64,000 nt of DNA from a virus, in the IMG/VR virus record IMGVR_UViG_3300050020_000030, positions 1-64,000 of that record; one strand, 5' to 3'. Numbering within the stretch: position 1 is the stretch's first letter; every line of letters starts with the position of its first letter. Below, in pieces: positions 22,867 through 30,017 of the stretch. The translations under genes and the position numbers were made by a program. The notes under the pieces are model-generated. The model was not told where the DNA came from. It ran no database searches and saw only the letters and a program-made list of their open reading frames with translations.

Positions 22867-25034
22867 ATGGCCTATACTCCCGCAGTAAATACAGTTACCA
22901 GTGGTAACTTTCCTAACGCTTTGGCCGTTTACTATGAGCGTAAAGCAATTCCAAACCTTAAAGCAAGCACTCCGTTTCTGGGGGCAACAAAGCAGTGGCC
23001 TTTGCCGAGGCACTCCGGTAACGTGATTCAGTTCTTCTCCTATAACCTCTTGGGCGCGAATGTCTCTCAGACCACCGAGGGTTTCGTGGGTTCTCCTGTT
23101 CCCGAGAGCGCAGTCAAGATTCAGGCGACAATCGGTGAACTTGCTGCTTAACAGCTAACTGGCCGATATAAAATTCCGCTAAATCGGTGAACATCTGTGG
23201 TATAATGGTGTTATGCCAACAGAAAATACCGAGCTAACTCAAATGAAAGATCACACAAAAGCGTATATGGCCGGAGTCCTCGACGGAGACGGTCATCTAG
23301 GAATTCAGAAACACGGGCAGTATAGTCCTAGTATACAGGTTTGTGGTGAGTCTAAATCGCTTATGGAATGGATCGTCCTTAACTTTGGGGGATCAATCCG
23401 CAAAGAAAAAATCAAGAGCGGTAAAGACTTCTACAAATGGATACTCTACGGGAAGAATTCTCAAAAAGATTTCGTAGAAGGTATCACACCTTTTGTGTTC
23501 ATAAAAAGATCACAAGCAGAGATTCTCCAAGAGTTTCTTAATATCAATCGGAGTGACTACGATCCGGAAAAGAGAGAATCTTACTATCTAGCAATTAGGA
23601 AAGCTAGATCATTGAGCAGCGTAGAGACTGACATGCGGAACAAACTAGACAATAAACTGGCTTGCGCTTATGCGGCTGGTCTGGTTGATACAGACGGACA
23701 CATAAATTTATACACGGTTCCCTCGGGAAAGTCTAAAGGTAGCATACGAACAGGAATAGAAATCGTAAATATCTATAGACCTATTCTCGATGAGCTAGCA
23801 AGGCAGTTTGGGGGTCACGTAAGGAAAAGAACAGAAGACGGGTACAAGACTCGGTATCAGTGGTTCGTTACTGATATGAAATCCGAGGAAAAACTCCTTC
23901 TGGCGATGCTCCCTTATATGATTGTGAAGAGAGAAAAAGCAGAAAATCTTCTCAAGCACCTCCGAGAAAGACTTAGTTTGAAGATACAGCCCGAACTCAT
24001 AGGTGACTATGAGAGTGTCCCAGTGGGAACGCTGAAGACCTAAACACGTTTGCAATACGCTGATTACACCAATAGCTCTGACCTGTTCTTGGATACGGCG
24101 ATTGACGACAAGGGCGCACTTAGCTCTTTGGCCGAGGAAATGAACTATCGCCTCGCCCTCACCCTGAATCTGTTGGTCTCCACGGCTGCGGATTCTCTGA
24201 ATGGCATCGACGGTTCTGTGAATCAGCAGTTGGCAGTCGGTACCTATCTTACCGCGTCGAACCTGCGTACCATCGCTCAGCAGCTTGAGTCGGTGAACGT
24301 TCGTCCGTTCGAAGCCAACACCTACGCCGGGGTTATCAATCCTCTGGTTGTGCATGATATCTATAATGACGCCAGCTTCAACGGCCTCACGGATATCATG
24401 AAGCGCCAGTCCGATTCTTCGAAGAAGTTGTTCGAAGGTCTGGATCGTGACGCCCCTCTGGAGTTCGCGGGTATTAAGTTCAAGAGCACCACAACCGCAT
24501 CGGCTGTGACCATCTCTTCGAACATTTACTATCCCACGTACATCTTCGGTGACGATGCTCTTCTAAGTATCTTCCTCGGTCCTAATCCGGCTGACAAGAA
24601 CAAGAAGAACTACTCACTGAATATCCAGATGGCTCCCGAAGGCGGCTCGGTCTCCGACCCGGCTCGCTTGATTGGTGAACTTGCTGCTTAAGCAGCTAAT
24701 CGGCCAATCTAAAACTCAGCTATATCGGTGAACCTCTCCTAAAATTTTAGGAGACAATACCGAGGGAAGACTAGGGAAAGTACCTAAACCTAGAACCCGT
24801 AACGACTAATACGCTGGGCCTTCGAAAGAAGTGAAGATAGAGTCTGAGCTATACGGCGACGTATAGAGTGTCTCCGGGGTGATCCGGGGGTGGATTAAGT
24901 CCACGATGACCTGAAAAGGCATCTCCAAAACGCAACTGGGGTGGATTTCATATAACTGTAAGTTCGTGGTCACGCCTCCGCCCGGAGTAGTTATGAGGGC
25001 ACGCAAGCTCCTGAGCCAGACGTCTTCAAGCTAA
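22867..25034 (+). CDS. major capsid protein, three exons split by two group I introns
   Basis: Exons are 22867-23136, 24053-24676 and 24939-25034, giving 329 residues. Each junction falls between codons. Joined, they restore the conserved ATIG-QYADYTNSSD and RLIG-GWISYNCKF regions known from the HK97-fold, N4 gp56-like capsid family. Unspliced, the frame stops shortly after each 5' splice site (IGELAA and stop). Both 5' exons end in U, paired to G in the intron guide; both introns end in G. The third exon encodes the last 31 residues, ending QTSSS. Codon use is strongly biased as in other abundant virion genes. Pieces of residues 35-61 and 156-262 are copied in early genes 2332 and 5842. Splicing is predicted, not shown. 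Confidence 0.9.
23194..23223 (+). promoter_or_regulatory. P5 hairpin carrying promoter -10 and the endonuclease start codon
   Basis: TCTGTGGTATAA pairs with TTATGCC-ACAGA around a TGGTG loop, with one bulged A. The same bases contain an extended -10 (TGTGGTATAATG, TATAAT at 23201-23206) and the ATG at 23213. In full-length pre-mRNA the start codon is buried in the stem. A transcript starting near 23213 would lack the left arm and expose it. No good -35 is seen. Confidence 0.65.
23213..24043 (+). CDS. intron-encoded LAGLIDADG homing endonuclease
   Basis: 276 residues, monomeric two-motif type: YMAGVLDGDG at residues 18-27 and YAAGLVDTDG at 153-162. The aspartates D24 and about D159 are the metal-binding residues. 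Such enzymes cut intronless alleles at the intron insertion site and spread the intron by repair. The target should span the exon junction near capsid codons 86-96. The ORF lies wholly inside intron 1; its first codons form P4 and P5 strands, codons 138-143 form P7/P3, and codons 259-267 form P7'/P9. No Shine-Dalgarno sequence is positioned before the ATG, consistent with leaderless translation from the internal promoter. Confidence 0.9.
   Translation: MPTENTELTQMKDHTKAYMAGVLDGDGHLGIQKHGQYSPSIQVCGESKSLMEWIVLNFGGSIRKEKIKSGKDFYKWILYGKNSQKDFVEGITPFVFIKRSQAEILQEFLNINRSDYDPEKRESYYLAIRKARSLSSVETDMRNKLDNKLACAYAAGLVDTDGHINLYTVPSGKSKGSIRTGIEIVNIYRPILDELARQFGGHVRKRTEDGYKTRYQWFVTDMKSEEKLLLAMLPYMIVKREKAENLLKHLRERLSLKIQPELIGDYESVPVGTLKT
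24677..24938 (+). ncRNA. group I intron 2 of the capsid gene, compact and ORF-free
   Basis: 262 bases with a complete core. P1: exon GATTGGT (24670-24676) with GCCAATC (24703-24709), U-G at the splice site. P3: CTCAGC (24715-24720) with GCTGGG (24813-24818). P4: CGGT (24726-24729) with ACCG (24759-24762). P5: perfect CTCCTAAAA/TTTTAGGAG (24736-24753). P6: GGG/CCC (about 24764 and 24797). P7: GACT (24804-24807) with AGTC (24841-24844). P8: CTTC-GAAA-GAAG (24820-24831). P9: CTATAC/GTATAG (24849-24866). The last base is G 24938. Sequence near the 5' end (GAACTTGCTGCTTAA) and after P9 matches intron 1, so the two are siblings. Confidence 0.93.
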
Positions 25035-25042
25035 ACAAAACA

Positions 25043-25083
25043 AAGGACTTATAGTTTATAGAAAATATTTTCTATAAGTCCTT
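25043..25083 (+). terminator. long inverted repeat after the capsid gene
   Basis: AAGGACTTATAG (25043-25054) pairs with CTATAAGTCCTT (25072-25083) around an A/T-rich 17-base loop that is itself palindromic (ATAGAAAATATTTTCTAT). It lies 8 bases after the capsid stop. It may end capsid transcripts and insulates the next promoter, whose -35 overlaps its right arm. Confidence 0.55.
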
Positions 25084-25110
25084 GACTCAGTGAAGTTTTC
25101 GTGGTATAAT
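25082..25110 (+). promoter_or_regulatory. sigma70 promoter of the GIY-YIG gene
   Basis: TTGACT (25082-25087), 17 bases, TATAAT (25105-25110) with extended -10 TCGTGGTATAAT. It drives the endonuclease at 25205 with a leader of about 88 bases. Confidence 0.8.
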
Positions 25111-25116
25111 GTAGTT

Positions 25117-25204
25117 AGGATCAAACTTCCGGTGTCATGAACCGGAACACCCGAGGGGAGTTAGCTCCTACTTTCTCCCCTCAAAAATTCTTCTAGGAGG
25201 AAGA
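25117..25204 (+). promoter_or_regulatory. two-hairpin leader of the GIY-YIG gene
   Basis: TTCCGGT/ACCGGAA forms a 7-bp stem near 25127-25147, and GAGGGGA/TCCCCTC a second near 25153-25182, before AGGAGGAAG and the ATG. The promoter-proximal pair of stems resembles the start of the 6291-6630 leader (GGGGGAG/CTCCCCC). Could modulate translation or transcription; not known. Confidence 0.45.
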
Positions 25205-25957
25205 ATGTACGATATTTACGAATATACGAATCTAATTAATAACAAGAAGTATGTCGGGCAGAGTATAGATAAAGATACCCGGAGACGGCAGCACTTATAC
25301 GAGGCTAAAAGGGGTTCTACCTGTCCCTTTCATCGTGCCATAAGAAAATACGGAATAGATAACTTCTCTTTTAGAATTATTGAATCTGTAGATACTCAAA
25401 AAGGCGCTGACGATCAAGAAGACTTTTGGATAAACGAACTAGACACGCGAAGCCGGGATCGAGGATATAATCTCAGGGGTGGGGGGATAGCAGGTCTCTT
25501 AGCTGAAGAGAGTAAGCAAAAAATCAGTAATTCTCTTACTGAGTACTACTCCGATGAAAAGAACCGCGAAACTATTAGGGATTCCTTGAAGAATTACTAT
25601 GAGCAGAACCCGGATCGTGTAGAGAAGATACGGGAGGAGTCCAGAGAGAATATAAAGGAAAGAAAGAGAAATGACTTGGGTCAACTTCTTCCGTCTTCGG
25701 GTGTTCCCGTTCCCGAGAAGACTCCAGAGGAGAAAAAAGCTATTAATAAAAGAAAAAGCGAAATGATGCTTTCCAAGTCTCCCGAAGAAAAGGCTCGGAT
25801 CAGCAAGAAGTTAAGTGATGCCCAGAAAGCCAGATATGCTGCTATGACCCCGGAAGAAAAAGAAGCCTTTTGTAAAAGAAAACGAGAGATTTCAGTTGCA
25901 TATCACGCCAAAAAGAAATCAGGAATCCAATGCACAGTAGCCCAAGAAAATTCGTAA
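25205..25957 (+). CDS. free-standing GIY-YIG homing endonuclease
   Basis: 250 residues. DIYEYTNLINNKKYVGQS (residues 2-19) gives the GIY and YVG strands, followed by the catalytic RRRQHL arginine helix, a tyrosine and an NELDTRSRDRGYNLRGGG segment with the conserved glutamate nearby. The C-terminal half has repeated NUMOD3-like DNA-binding motifs (PEEKARISKKLSDAQKARY). It lies between genes just after the capsid gene and has its own promoter. It probably cuts a site in or beside the capsid gene of competing phages. Confidence 0.88.
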   Translation: MYDIYEYTNLINNKKYVGQSIDKDTRRRQHLYEAKRGSTCPFHRAIRKYGIDNFSFRIIESVDTQKGADDQEDFWINELDTRSRDRGYNLRGGGIAGLLAEESKQKISNSLTEYYSDEKNRETIRDSLKNYYEQNPDRVEKIREESRENIKERKRNDLGQLLPSSGVPVPEKTPEEKKAINKRKSEMMLSKSPEEKARISKKLSDAQKARYAAMTPEEKEAFCKRKREISVAYHAKKKSGIQCTVAQENS

Positions 25958-26124
25958 TATATACGGAGGCTTCCGTTTCTGATCCAGCCTTCGTTGTTGT
26001 AGCGGAGGAAATTTTTCCAGATAAAAGTCCAGTCCGTTATAGCGATTTCAGCGTTTTGAAATCCATCATTGCTCAAGTAGAAGGAACTCCCGGATACAAC
26101 ACCGGGGTGTATTTTAGGAACTAA
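25930..26124 (+). CDS. hypothetical protein
   Basis: 64 residues, overlapping the endonuclease end by 28 bases. Reads as a small beta-rich protein (FVIYTEASVSDPAFVVVAEE). No family recognised, and no strong ribosome-binding site. Moderate support only. Confidence 0.4.
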   Translation: MHSSPRKFVIYTEASVSDPAFVVVAEEIFPDKSPVRYSDFSVLKSIIAQVEGTPGYNTGVYFRN

Positions 26125-26134
26125 AAGGAAACCC

Positions 26135-26278
26135 ATGCCTGACGAAAAAGTTGTAGTTCCCGCAGTGGCTCCGGTTGTAGCGGCTCCCGCCGTTCCCGCC
26201 CCTGAAAAATATGTCACCCTCGAAAAGTTTGCAAAACTGGTAACTCTACTTGCCGATCATGGCATTCATCTGAAGTAG
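26135..26278 (+). CDS. small hypothetical protein
   Basis: 47 residues behind AAAAGGAA. An alanine/proline/valine-rich first half (PAVAPVVAAPAVPAPEK) and a helical end. Probably a short virion or adaptor peptide. No family recognised. Confidence 0.5.
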   Translation: MPDEKVVVPAVAPVVAAPAVPAPEKYVTLEKFAKLVTLLADHGIHLK

Positions 26279-26470
26279 GGCGGTTTCTAGCGGGATTCGA
26301 CAGGGCCTATCCTTGGCCGGTGACTCCCTGAAGATTGTTTGGTCTCGCAAATACATTCCAAGGCTACCGTAGGCACACCGCCTACTATTCCGGAAAATGG
26401 ACTAGCGGGCCAAGACCTTTCAAGACCTCCCGCAAAATTACTCCCCGCCCCTTCAATTTCTTGGAGACCA
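26279..26470 (+). other. non-coding gap with hairpins and a TTCCGGAA element
   Basis: 192 bases without a convincing gene. It holds GGCC/GGCC (about 26309-26323), GTAGGC/GCCTAC (about 26369-26385), GCGGG/CCCGC (about 26405-26433) and ATTCCGGAAAAT at 26387-26398. That element plus following bases (ATTCCGGAAAATGGA) is identical to 6515-6529 in the structured leader at 6291. It precedes an exported-protein gene. It is probably a regulatory leader. Confidence 0.4.
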
Positions 26471-26662
26471 ATGAAAAAGATTTTTATACTGTGCTTCCTT
26501 GCGCTGATCCTCGCCTGTGGGATTAAGGCTAACGCTACCACCTACTGTGTCCACTATACCAAGTGGACTATCGGTTTGGATGGAGTAGACGTGTACCTTA
26601 TGGCGCAGTGCTCCGTTAATGGCATTTGGCAAGACCCTTATGCCATCGCTCAAATCTACTAA
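26471..26662 (+). CDS. small exported protein
   Basis: 63 residues with GGAGACC before the ATG. Residues 1-22 are a signal peptide (KKIFILCFLALILACGIKANA, cut after A-N-A). The mature part is about 41 residues with two cysteines that could form a disulfide. It looks periplasmic or secreted. Function unknown. Confidence 0.6.
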   Translation: MKKIFILCFLALILACGIKANATTYCVHYTKWTIGLDGVDVYLMAQCSVNGIWQDPYAIAQIY

Positions 26663-26672
26663 GAGGTAATAT

Positions 26673-27068
26673 ATGTCCGTTACTGCCCAAGCTGTAGGTT
26701 CCGTAAAACTCACAAATAACTTAACGGGCGCGAACTCGTTCACAACTCCTCTTAACCTCGCTTACGCCGGGACGCTCTCCTCGTATGCTCAGGGATTTGC
26801 TATCGCTTCTACCCCCACGACAATTTCAGTTCCTAATCTGAGCGGGCAGTTTCTGTACATCAAGAACCTCGCATCGATAGCGGGGCAGAATGTTTTGGTC
26901 ACCTGGACGCCACAGGGCGGCTCTACAGAGTCAGCCCTTACTTTGTCCGCAGGAGCCTCGATCATCTTCTGTGAAAGCGATACGACAAACGGGATCACCG
27001 CCCTTTCTCTTACCGCAACAGGAACTACCACCACAGGAACCACCGTCGAATTTCTCTTGGTAGGATAA
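26673..27068 (+). CDS. small virion protein, all-beta
   Basis: 131 residues behind AGAGG. Rich in T, S, A and L; strands such as FLYIKNLAS and NVLVTW alternate with turns, and it ends VEFLLVG. Composition and place among virion genes suggest a decoration or fibre protein of beta-sandwich type. Confidence 0.5.
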   Translation: MSVTAQAVGSVKLTNNLTGANSFTTPLNLAYAGTLSSYAQGFAIASTPTTISVPNLSGQFLYIKNLASIAGQNVLVTWTPQGGSTESALTLSAGASIIFCESDTTNGITALSLTATGTTTTGTTVEFLLVG

Positions 27069-27070
27069 TT

Positions 27071-27685
27071 TTGGACATCCCGGTGCTCTACCTAATCCGT
27101 CACGGACAAACGAAGCCCAACGCCGCCAACCAGTTTCGTGGGGATTCCGATGTCCCTCTGACCCCAAAAGGTCGTAAAGACGCTGAGGACGTTGCCGAAT
27201 TCCTAAAGGGAATCGAGCCTAGCTTTATTATATCATCGGACAGGTCCCGAGCGATAGAAACTACGCAAATTCTTCAGAAATATTTTGATGCTCCCGTACA
27301 TACGTCCCCCGAACTTCGAGCATGGGATGTGGGGGAATTTACCGGAAAGCCCCGCAATAAAGAAAACTTGGCGGAGATTCAGAAGTATATAGATGATCCT
27401 TGTCTCACCGTTCCGGGCGGGGAATCTTTAGCAGAATTTGCATCGCGGACTATGCCCGCGATTGATGAGTGTTTTCAACTAGCCAACTGCCACGGAGTGG
27501 GGTTCGTCGTCGCACACAGTTCGGTAATCCATCAACTGGGTTCTGATCTGTTAGGAAGCCACACGGCCCTAGTGGTAGACCCCGGTGGGGTTGTTCTGGT
27601 AGGACTATCTGGCGAGGGTTGTTCCGAAGCAGAAGCAATCTTCAAACCAATGGAAAAAGAAGAAAATTCAGAAAGTATCTCGTAA
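27071..27685 (+). CDS. histidine phosphatase superfamily protein (phosphoglycerate-mutase-like)
   Basis: 204 residues from TTG 27071 (AGGA 6 bases upstream). The family signature LIRHGQT is at residues 8-14 with the nucleophilic histidine. Further, LTPKGRKDAEDVAEFL, SSDRSRAIETTQIL with its arginine, the ELRAWDVGEF catalytic glutamate region and VVAHSSVIH with the second histidine near residue 145 complete the active site. It removes a phosphate from a small molecule or sugar phosphate. An orphan metabolic gene among virion genes; link to the glycan genes is possible but unproven. Confidence 0.85.
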   Translation: MDIPVLYLIRHGQTKPNAANQFRGDSDVPLTPKGRKDAEDVAEFLKGIEPSFIISSDRSRAIETTQILQKYFDAPVHTSPELRAWDVGEFTGKPRNKENLAEIQKYIDDPCLTVPGGESLAEFASRTMPAIDECFQLANCHGVGFVVAHSSVIHQLGSDLLGSHTALVVDPGGVVLVGLSGEGCSEAEAIFKPMEKEENSESIS

Positions 27686-27725
27686 AGTAGTTCATAGTCG
27701 GTCTGACCGAATAAGGAGAAACATC

Positions 27726-28436
27726 TTGGCAAATTTTGATACAATCGATGCACACGTAGGTGGCACAGGCCGCGAACAAATCAATGTTCTTACCCTTACC
27801 TCCGCAACTGAAACCCTTCTCTTGATGGGTACTGACACTTCCGGTACGACGGTCACCGCCGTTCTTGGAGTTCCCACAGGATCACGTACTGACGCCTCGG
27901 GACATACTCTTCTGTATGGTGCGGGTGCTCCCGTCGAGTTTAACCAGAATGGGGCAGTTAGCTCCCAGAGCAAGGGCCGCAAGGCTTCTGTGTTTACCGC
28001 GTCCCCGAATTTCTCTGTCAGTACGTTTGACTCTGGTCGTCCGTTCCGGATCAGACTTTTTGGGACCGCCTCGGTAGCCGCAGTTACTGTTACTACGGTA
28101 ACTAACTCAATCGTGGTGGCAATTTATCAGGGAACTGCAATCGTGGCTACTCGTCAGGTTTCTATCCTTACAGCGGGCGGAAGCTCTACTAGCACGACCG
28201 CTGCCGCAGTGGGTCAGTTCTTCTTGGATACCACCGTGCAGTGGGACTCGGTAAATCAGGTTCTTGGTGGCTGGTACGGCGGAAACGCTCTTAACACCCT
28301 CACCGCGTTTCACGCGCTGGGTAACGCCGTGTCGGTTACTACGGCCAACAACCTTCAGTTCTGTGCGTCGGCTACCTTCGGTCACGCAGAGGGTGGTACG
28401 GTCACGGTTTCTGAATTCTCGATTGAACAGGTTTGA
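27726..28436 (+). CDS. virion protein, paralogue of the 6631 gene
   Basis: 236 residues from TTG 27726 behind AAGGAGAA. All-beta, T/S/A/V-rich. Shares with 6631-7266 the PFRIR strand, a DTTVQWDSVNQVLGG block and the final strand ending EFSIEQV. Probably a trimeric jelly-roll head or tail decoration protein. The HNH gene follows directly. Confidence 0.6.
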   Translation: MANFDTIDAHVGGTGREQINVLTLTSATETLLLMGTDTSGTTVTAVLGVPTGSRTDASGHTLLYGAGAPVEFNQNGAVSSQSKGRKASVFTASPNFSVSTFDSGRPFRIRLFGTASVAAVTVTTVTNSIVVAIYQGTAIVATRQVSILTAGGSSTSTTAAAVGQFFLDTTVQWDSVNQVLGGWYGGNALNTLTAFHALGNAVSVTTANNLQFCASATFGHAEGGTVTVSEFSIEQV

Positions 28437-28490
28437 TGACTTTAGTAATTACTTTTGATTACTTTAATCTGAACAGTTCTCATAAAAGAG

Positions 28491-28519
28491 TATCATTATA
28501 CCGGAATTTGTGATATAAT
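28491..28519 (+). promoter_or_regulatory. extended -10 promoter of the HNH gene
   Basis: TATAAT at 28514-28519 in TTTGTGATATAATG; the -35 (TATCAT) is poor. Transcription would begin at about 28526, the A of the ATG, so the mRNA would be leaderless. Confidence 0.65.
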
Positions 28520-28525
28520 GGTATA

Positions 28526-29272
28526 ATGAGTAAAATTAAAGATTTGACTAATCAAAAGTTCGGGAAGCTGACGGCAATAAAAAGAATAGGGGCTACGAAG
28601 CAGGGGGCTTCCCTGTGGTTGTGTAAATGCGACTGCGGGGAAACTTCCGAGGTTCGGGCAGCAAGCCTCCTTAACAAATCCACGCAGAGTTGTGGATGTT
28701 CTAAAGTAGAAAACGCCAAGAAGAGGATTCTTGACCTTACCGGACAAAAGTTTGGAAGACTCCTAGTAACAGGACCCACCGATAAACGAGTTACCGGAAG
28801 AATCTGTTGGGAATGCCTATGTGACTGTGGGAAAACAAAAGCAGTTATCTCTAACAACTTGGTACGAGGTATCGCTACGAGTTGCGGGTGCTATAATTTA
28901 GAACTTATACGAGGAAACAAATTTGCCTCCACTCTGGAGTCTGGGGTGAAATATCTTTTAGAAATATACAGAAGTAATGCTCAGACGAAAGACCGGAGCT
29001 TTTGCCTCTCTTTTGAGGAGTTTAAAAATTTAACCTCATCTCCGTGCCATTATTGTGGGTCTATGCCCTCAAAGGTGGCTAAAAGTAGAAAAGCCCGCAT
29101 TCCATATACGTACAACGGGATAGACCGGAAAAACAACGATGTTGGGTACGAAATAGATAATTGTCTTCCCTGTTGTTCGTTCTGTAACCATGCTAAGCAC
29201 ATTTTATCCTATGAAGATTTCCTATCTTGGATTCAACGTTTAGTTCAATTTAACCTTCATCGAGGCAACTGA
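28526..29272 (+). CDS. free-standing HNH homing endonuclease
   Basis: 248 residues. Two tandem zinc-ribbon-like repeats (WLCKCDCG...SCGC near residues 32-58 and WECLCDCG...SCGC near 93-122) are DNA-binding modules often joined to phage HNH enzymes. The C-terminal nuclease has CHYCG (near residue 174), YNGIDRKNND (near 195) and LPCCSFCNHAK (near 216), the treble-clef HNH with GIDR as the metal-binding strand. It sits between two virion-module genes with its own promoter and lacks a ribosome-binding site. Confidence 0.85.
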   Translation: MSKIKDLTNQKFGKLTAIKRIGATKQGASLWLCKCDCGETSEVRAASLLNKSTQSCGCSKVENAKKRILDLTGQKFGRLLVTGPTDKRVTGRICWECLCDCGKTKAVISNNLVRGIATSCGCYNLELIRGNKFASTLESGVKYLLEIYRSNAQTKDRSFCLSFEEFKNLTSSPCHYCGSMPSKVAKSRKARIPYTYNGIDRKNNDVGYEIDNCLPCCSFCNHAKHILSYEDFLSWIQRLVQFNLHRGN

Positions 29273-29916
29273 TGACTGACGATCCGTATGTAAAGCCTTC
29301 ACACAACCTTCTGTTCTCTCCCACTCTTTGTGGTAAAGAATGCCAAGCCTGCCGCCGCGTTCTTCCATACTCAATTTTTCCGACCGATAGTTCTATCAGG
29401 GATGGAAGGGCACTTATTTGTCCAAAATGTAAAGCTACTCCAAGGCTTTCTACAGCCGAGAATGCGTCTCGGGTGCGGGAGGCCAATTTTTCTTCAGACG
29501 CAGTAAGGAAACAGCGTCGAGAGAATGAGGAAGATTTTTTGGACAGGGACCCCCGAGGCCGGGTAATGTACCTCGGGGATTTTGTTCACAAGCTTGAACA
29601 AGCCGGGGTCGTAATTATTGTGGGCGAGGCCCACTTTGCTCAAGAGGTTAGTCTGTACGTTTTTGATCTTCGGCATCCCCCCACAAACGCCTTCTATGTA
29701 GGTTGGCTCCCAACGGGGTTGATTCAAGAATTCTCCGAGTACGAGTACAATAAGTACTCTATTCCCCAGTGGGAAACCGTTCACGGTTACCGGGGAGTTC
29801 TGAAAAATCTTATCAGCAACGGATACCTTACTGAAGATAAGTGTAGCAAAACCTTCGGGCCTTGCGATGAAAAAGTATGGGTCAAGGAAATGTTCGGGAT
29901 TCGTAACAAGCAGTAA
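29272..29916 (+). CDS. hypothetical zinc-ribbon protein
   Basis: 214 residues starting in the stop of the HNH gene (TGATGA). Residues 20-62 have CGKECQACRRVLPYSIF and CPKC, a zinc ribbon of the kind that reads as C-x2-C ... C-x2-C. The C-terminal 100 residues form an alpha/beta domain (VVIIVGEAHFA, FYVGWLPTGLI). No specific family recognised. Confidence 0.55.
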   Translation: MTDDPYVKPSHNLLFSPTLCGKECQACRRVLPYSIFPTDSSIRDGRALICPKCKATPRLSTAENASRVREANFSSDAVRKQRRENEEDFLDRDPRGRVMYLGDFVHKLEQAGVVIIVGEAHFAQEVSLYVFDLRHPPTNAFYVGWLPTGLIQEFSEYEYNKYSIPQWETVHGYRGVLKNLISNGYLTEDKCSKTFGPCDEKVWVKEMFGIRNKQ

Positions 29917-29942
29917 GCGAGTAAATCGCGCCAATAAGGTGT

Positions 29943-29990
29943 ATTATATTGCACGTTAAGTGCCTTAACGTACATTATATTGCACGTTAA
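29943..29990. repeat. paired 17-bp direct repeats with inverted half-sites
   Basis: ATTATATTGCACGTTAA occurs exactly at 29943-29959 and 29974-29990 (31 bases apart). A reversed half-site TTAACGT (29965-29971) lies between, making ACGTTAA-gtgcc-TTAACGT. The three half-sites look like an operator array. It sits in the gap before 30043, upstream of the TTTTCCGGAAAA element. Confidence 0.55.
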
Positions 29991-30017
29991 CTGATTTGTT
30001 GTATAAGGAAACGGGGT

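Larger units (their letters stand above)
23137..24052 (+). ncRNA. group I intron 1 of the capsid gene
   Basis: The guide GCCGAT (23162-23167) pairs with exon ATCGGT (23131-23136), with U-G at the splice site (P1). P3 is TTCCGC (23174-23179) with GCGGAA (23635-23640); P4 is CGGT (23185-23188) with ACCG (23228-23231). P5 spans 23194-23223 with a long stem. P7 is GACT (23626-23629) with AGCC (23988-23991), containing one A-C mismatch. P9 is CTCATA/TATGAG (23996-24013). GACT is followed by five bases and then the P3 strand, exactly as in intron 2. The segment AAGATACAGCCCGAACT is nearly the textbook S element. The endonuclease ORF occupies P5 to P9. The terminal G is 24052. Phage td-like subgroup IA is likely. 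Confidence 0.85.

Noticed and set aside
23670-23690. GGCTG near 23675 as the P7 5' strand of intron 1 (a perfect match to CAGCC)
   Set aside because: It lies after the GCGGAA P3 strand, which is the wrong order, whereas GACT at 23626 has exactly the same spacing to P3 as in intron 2.
22867-24691. Two separate capsid genes, each ending IGELAA
   Set aside because: The shared ending is the common intron 5' sequence read in frame. Splice-site pairing and the recovered third exon explain it better.
26290-26305. GGGATTCGACAGG resembling the conserved start of tmRNA
   Set aside because: No matching 3' tRNA-like half, no tag reading frame and no acceptor stem within several hundred bases.
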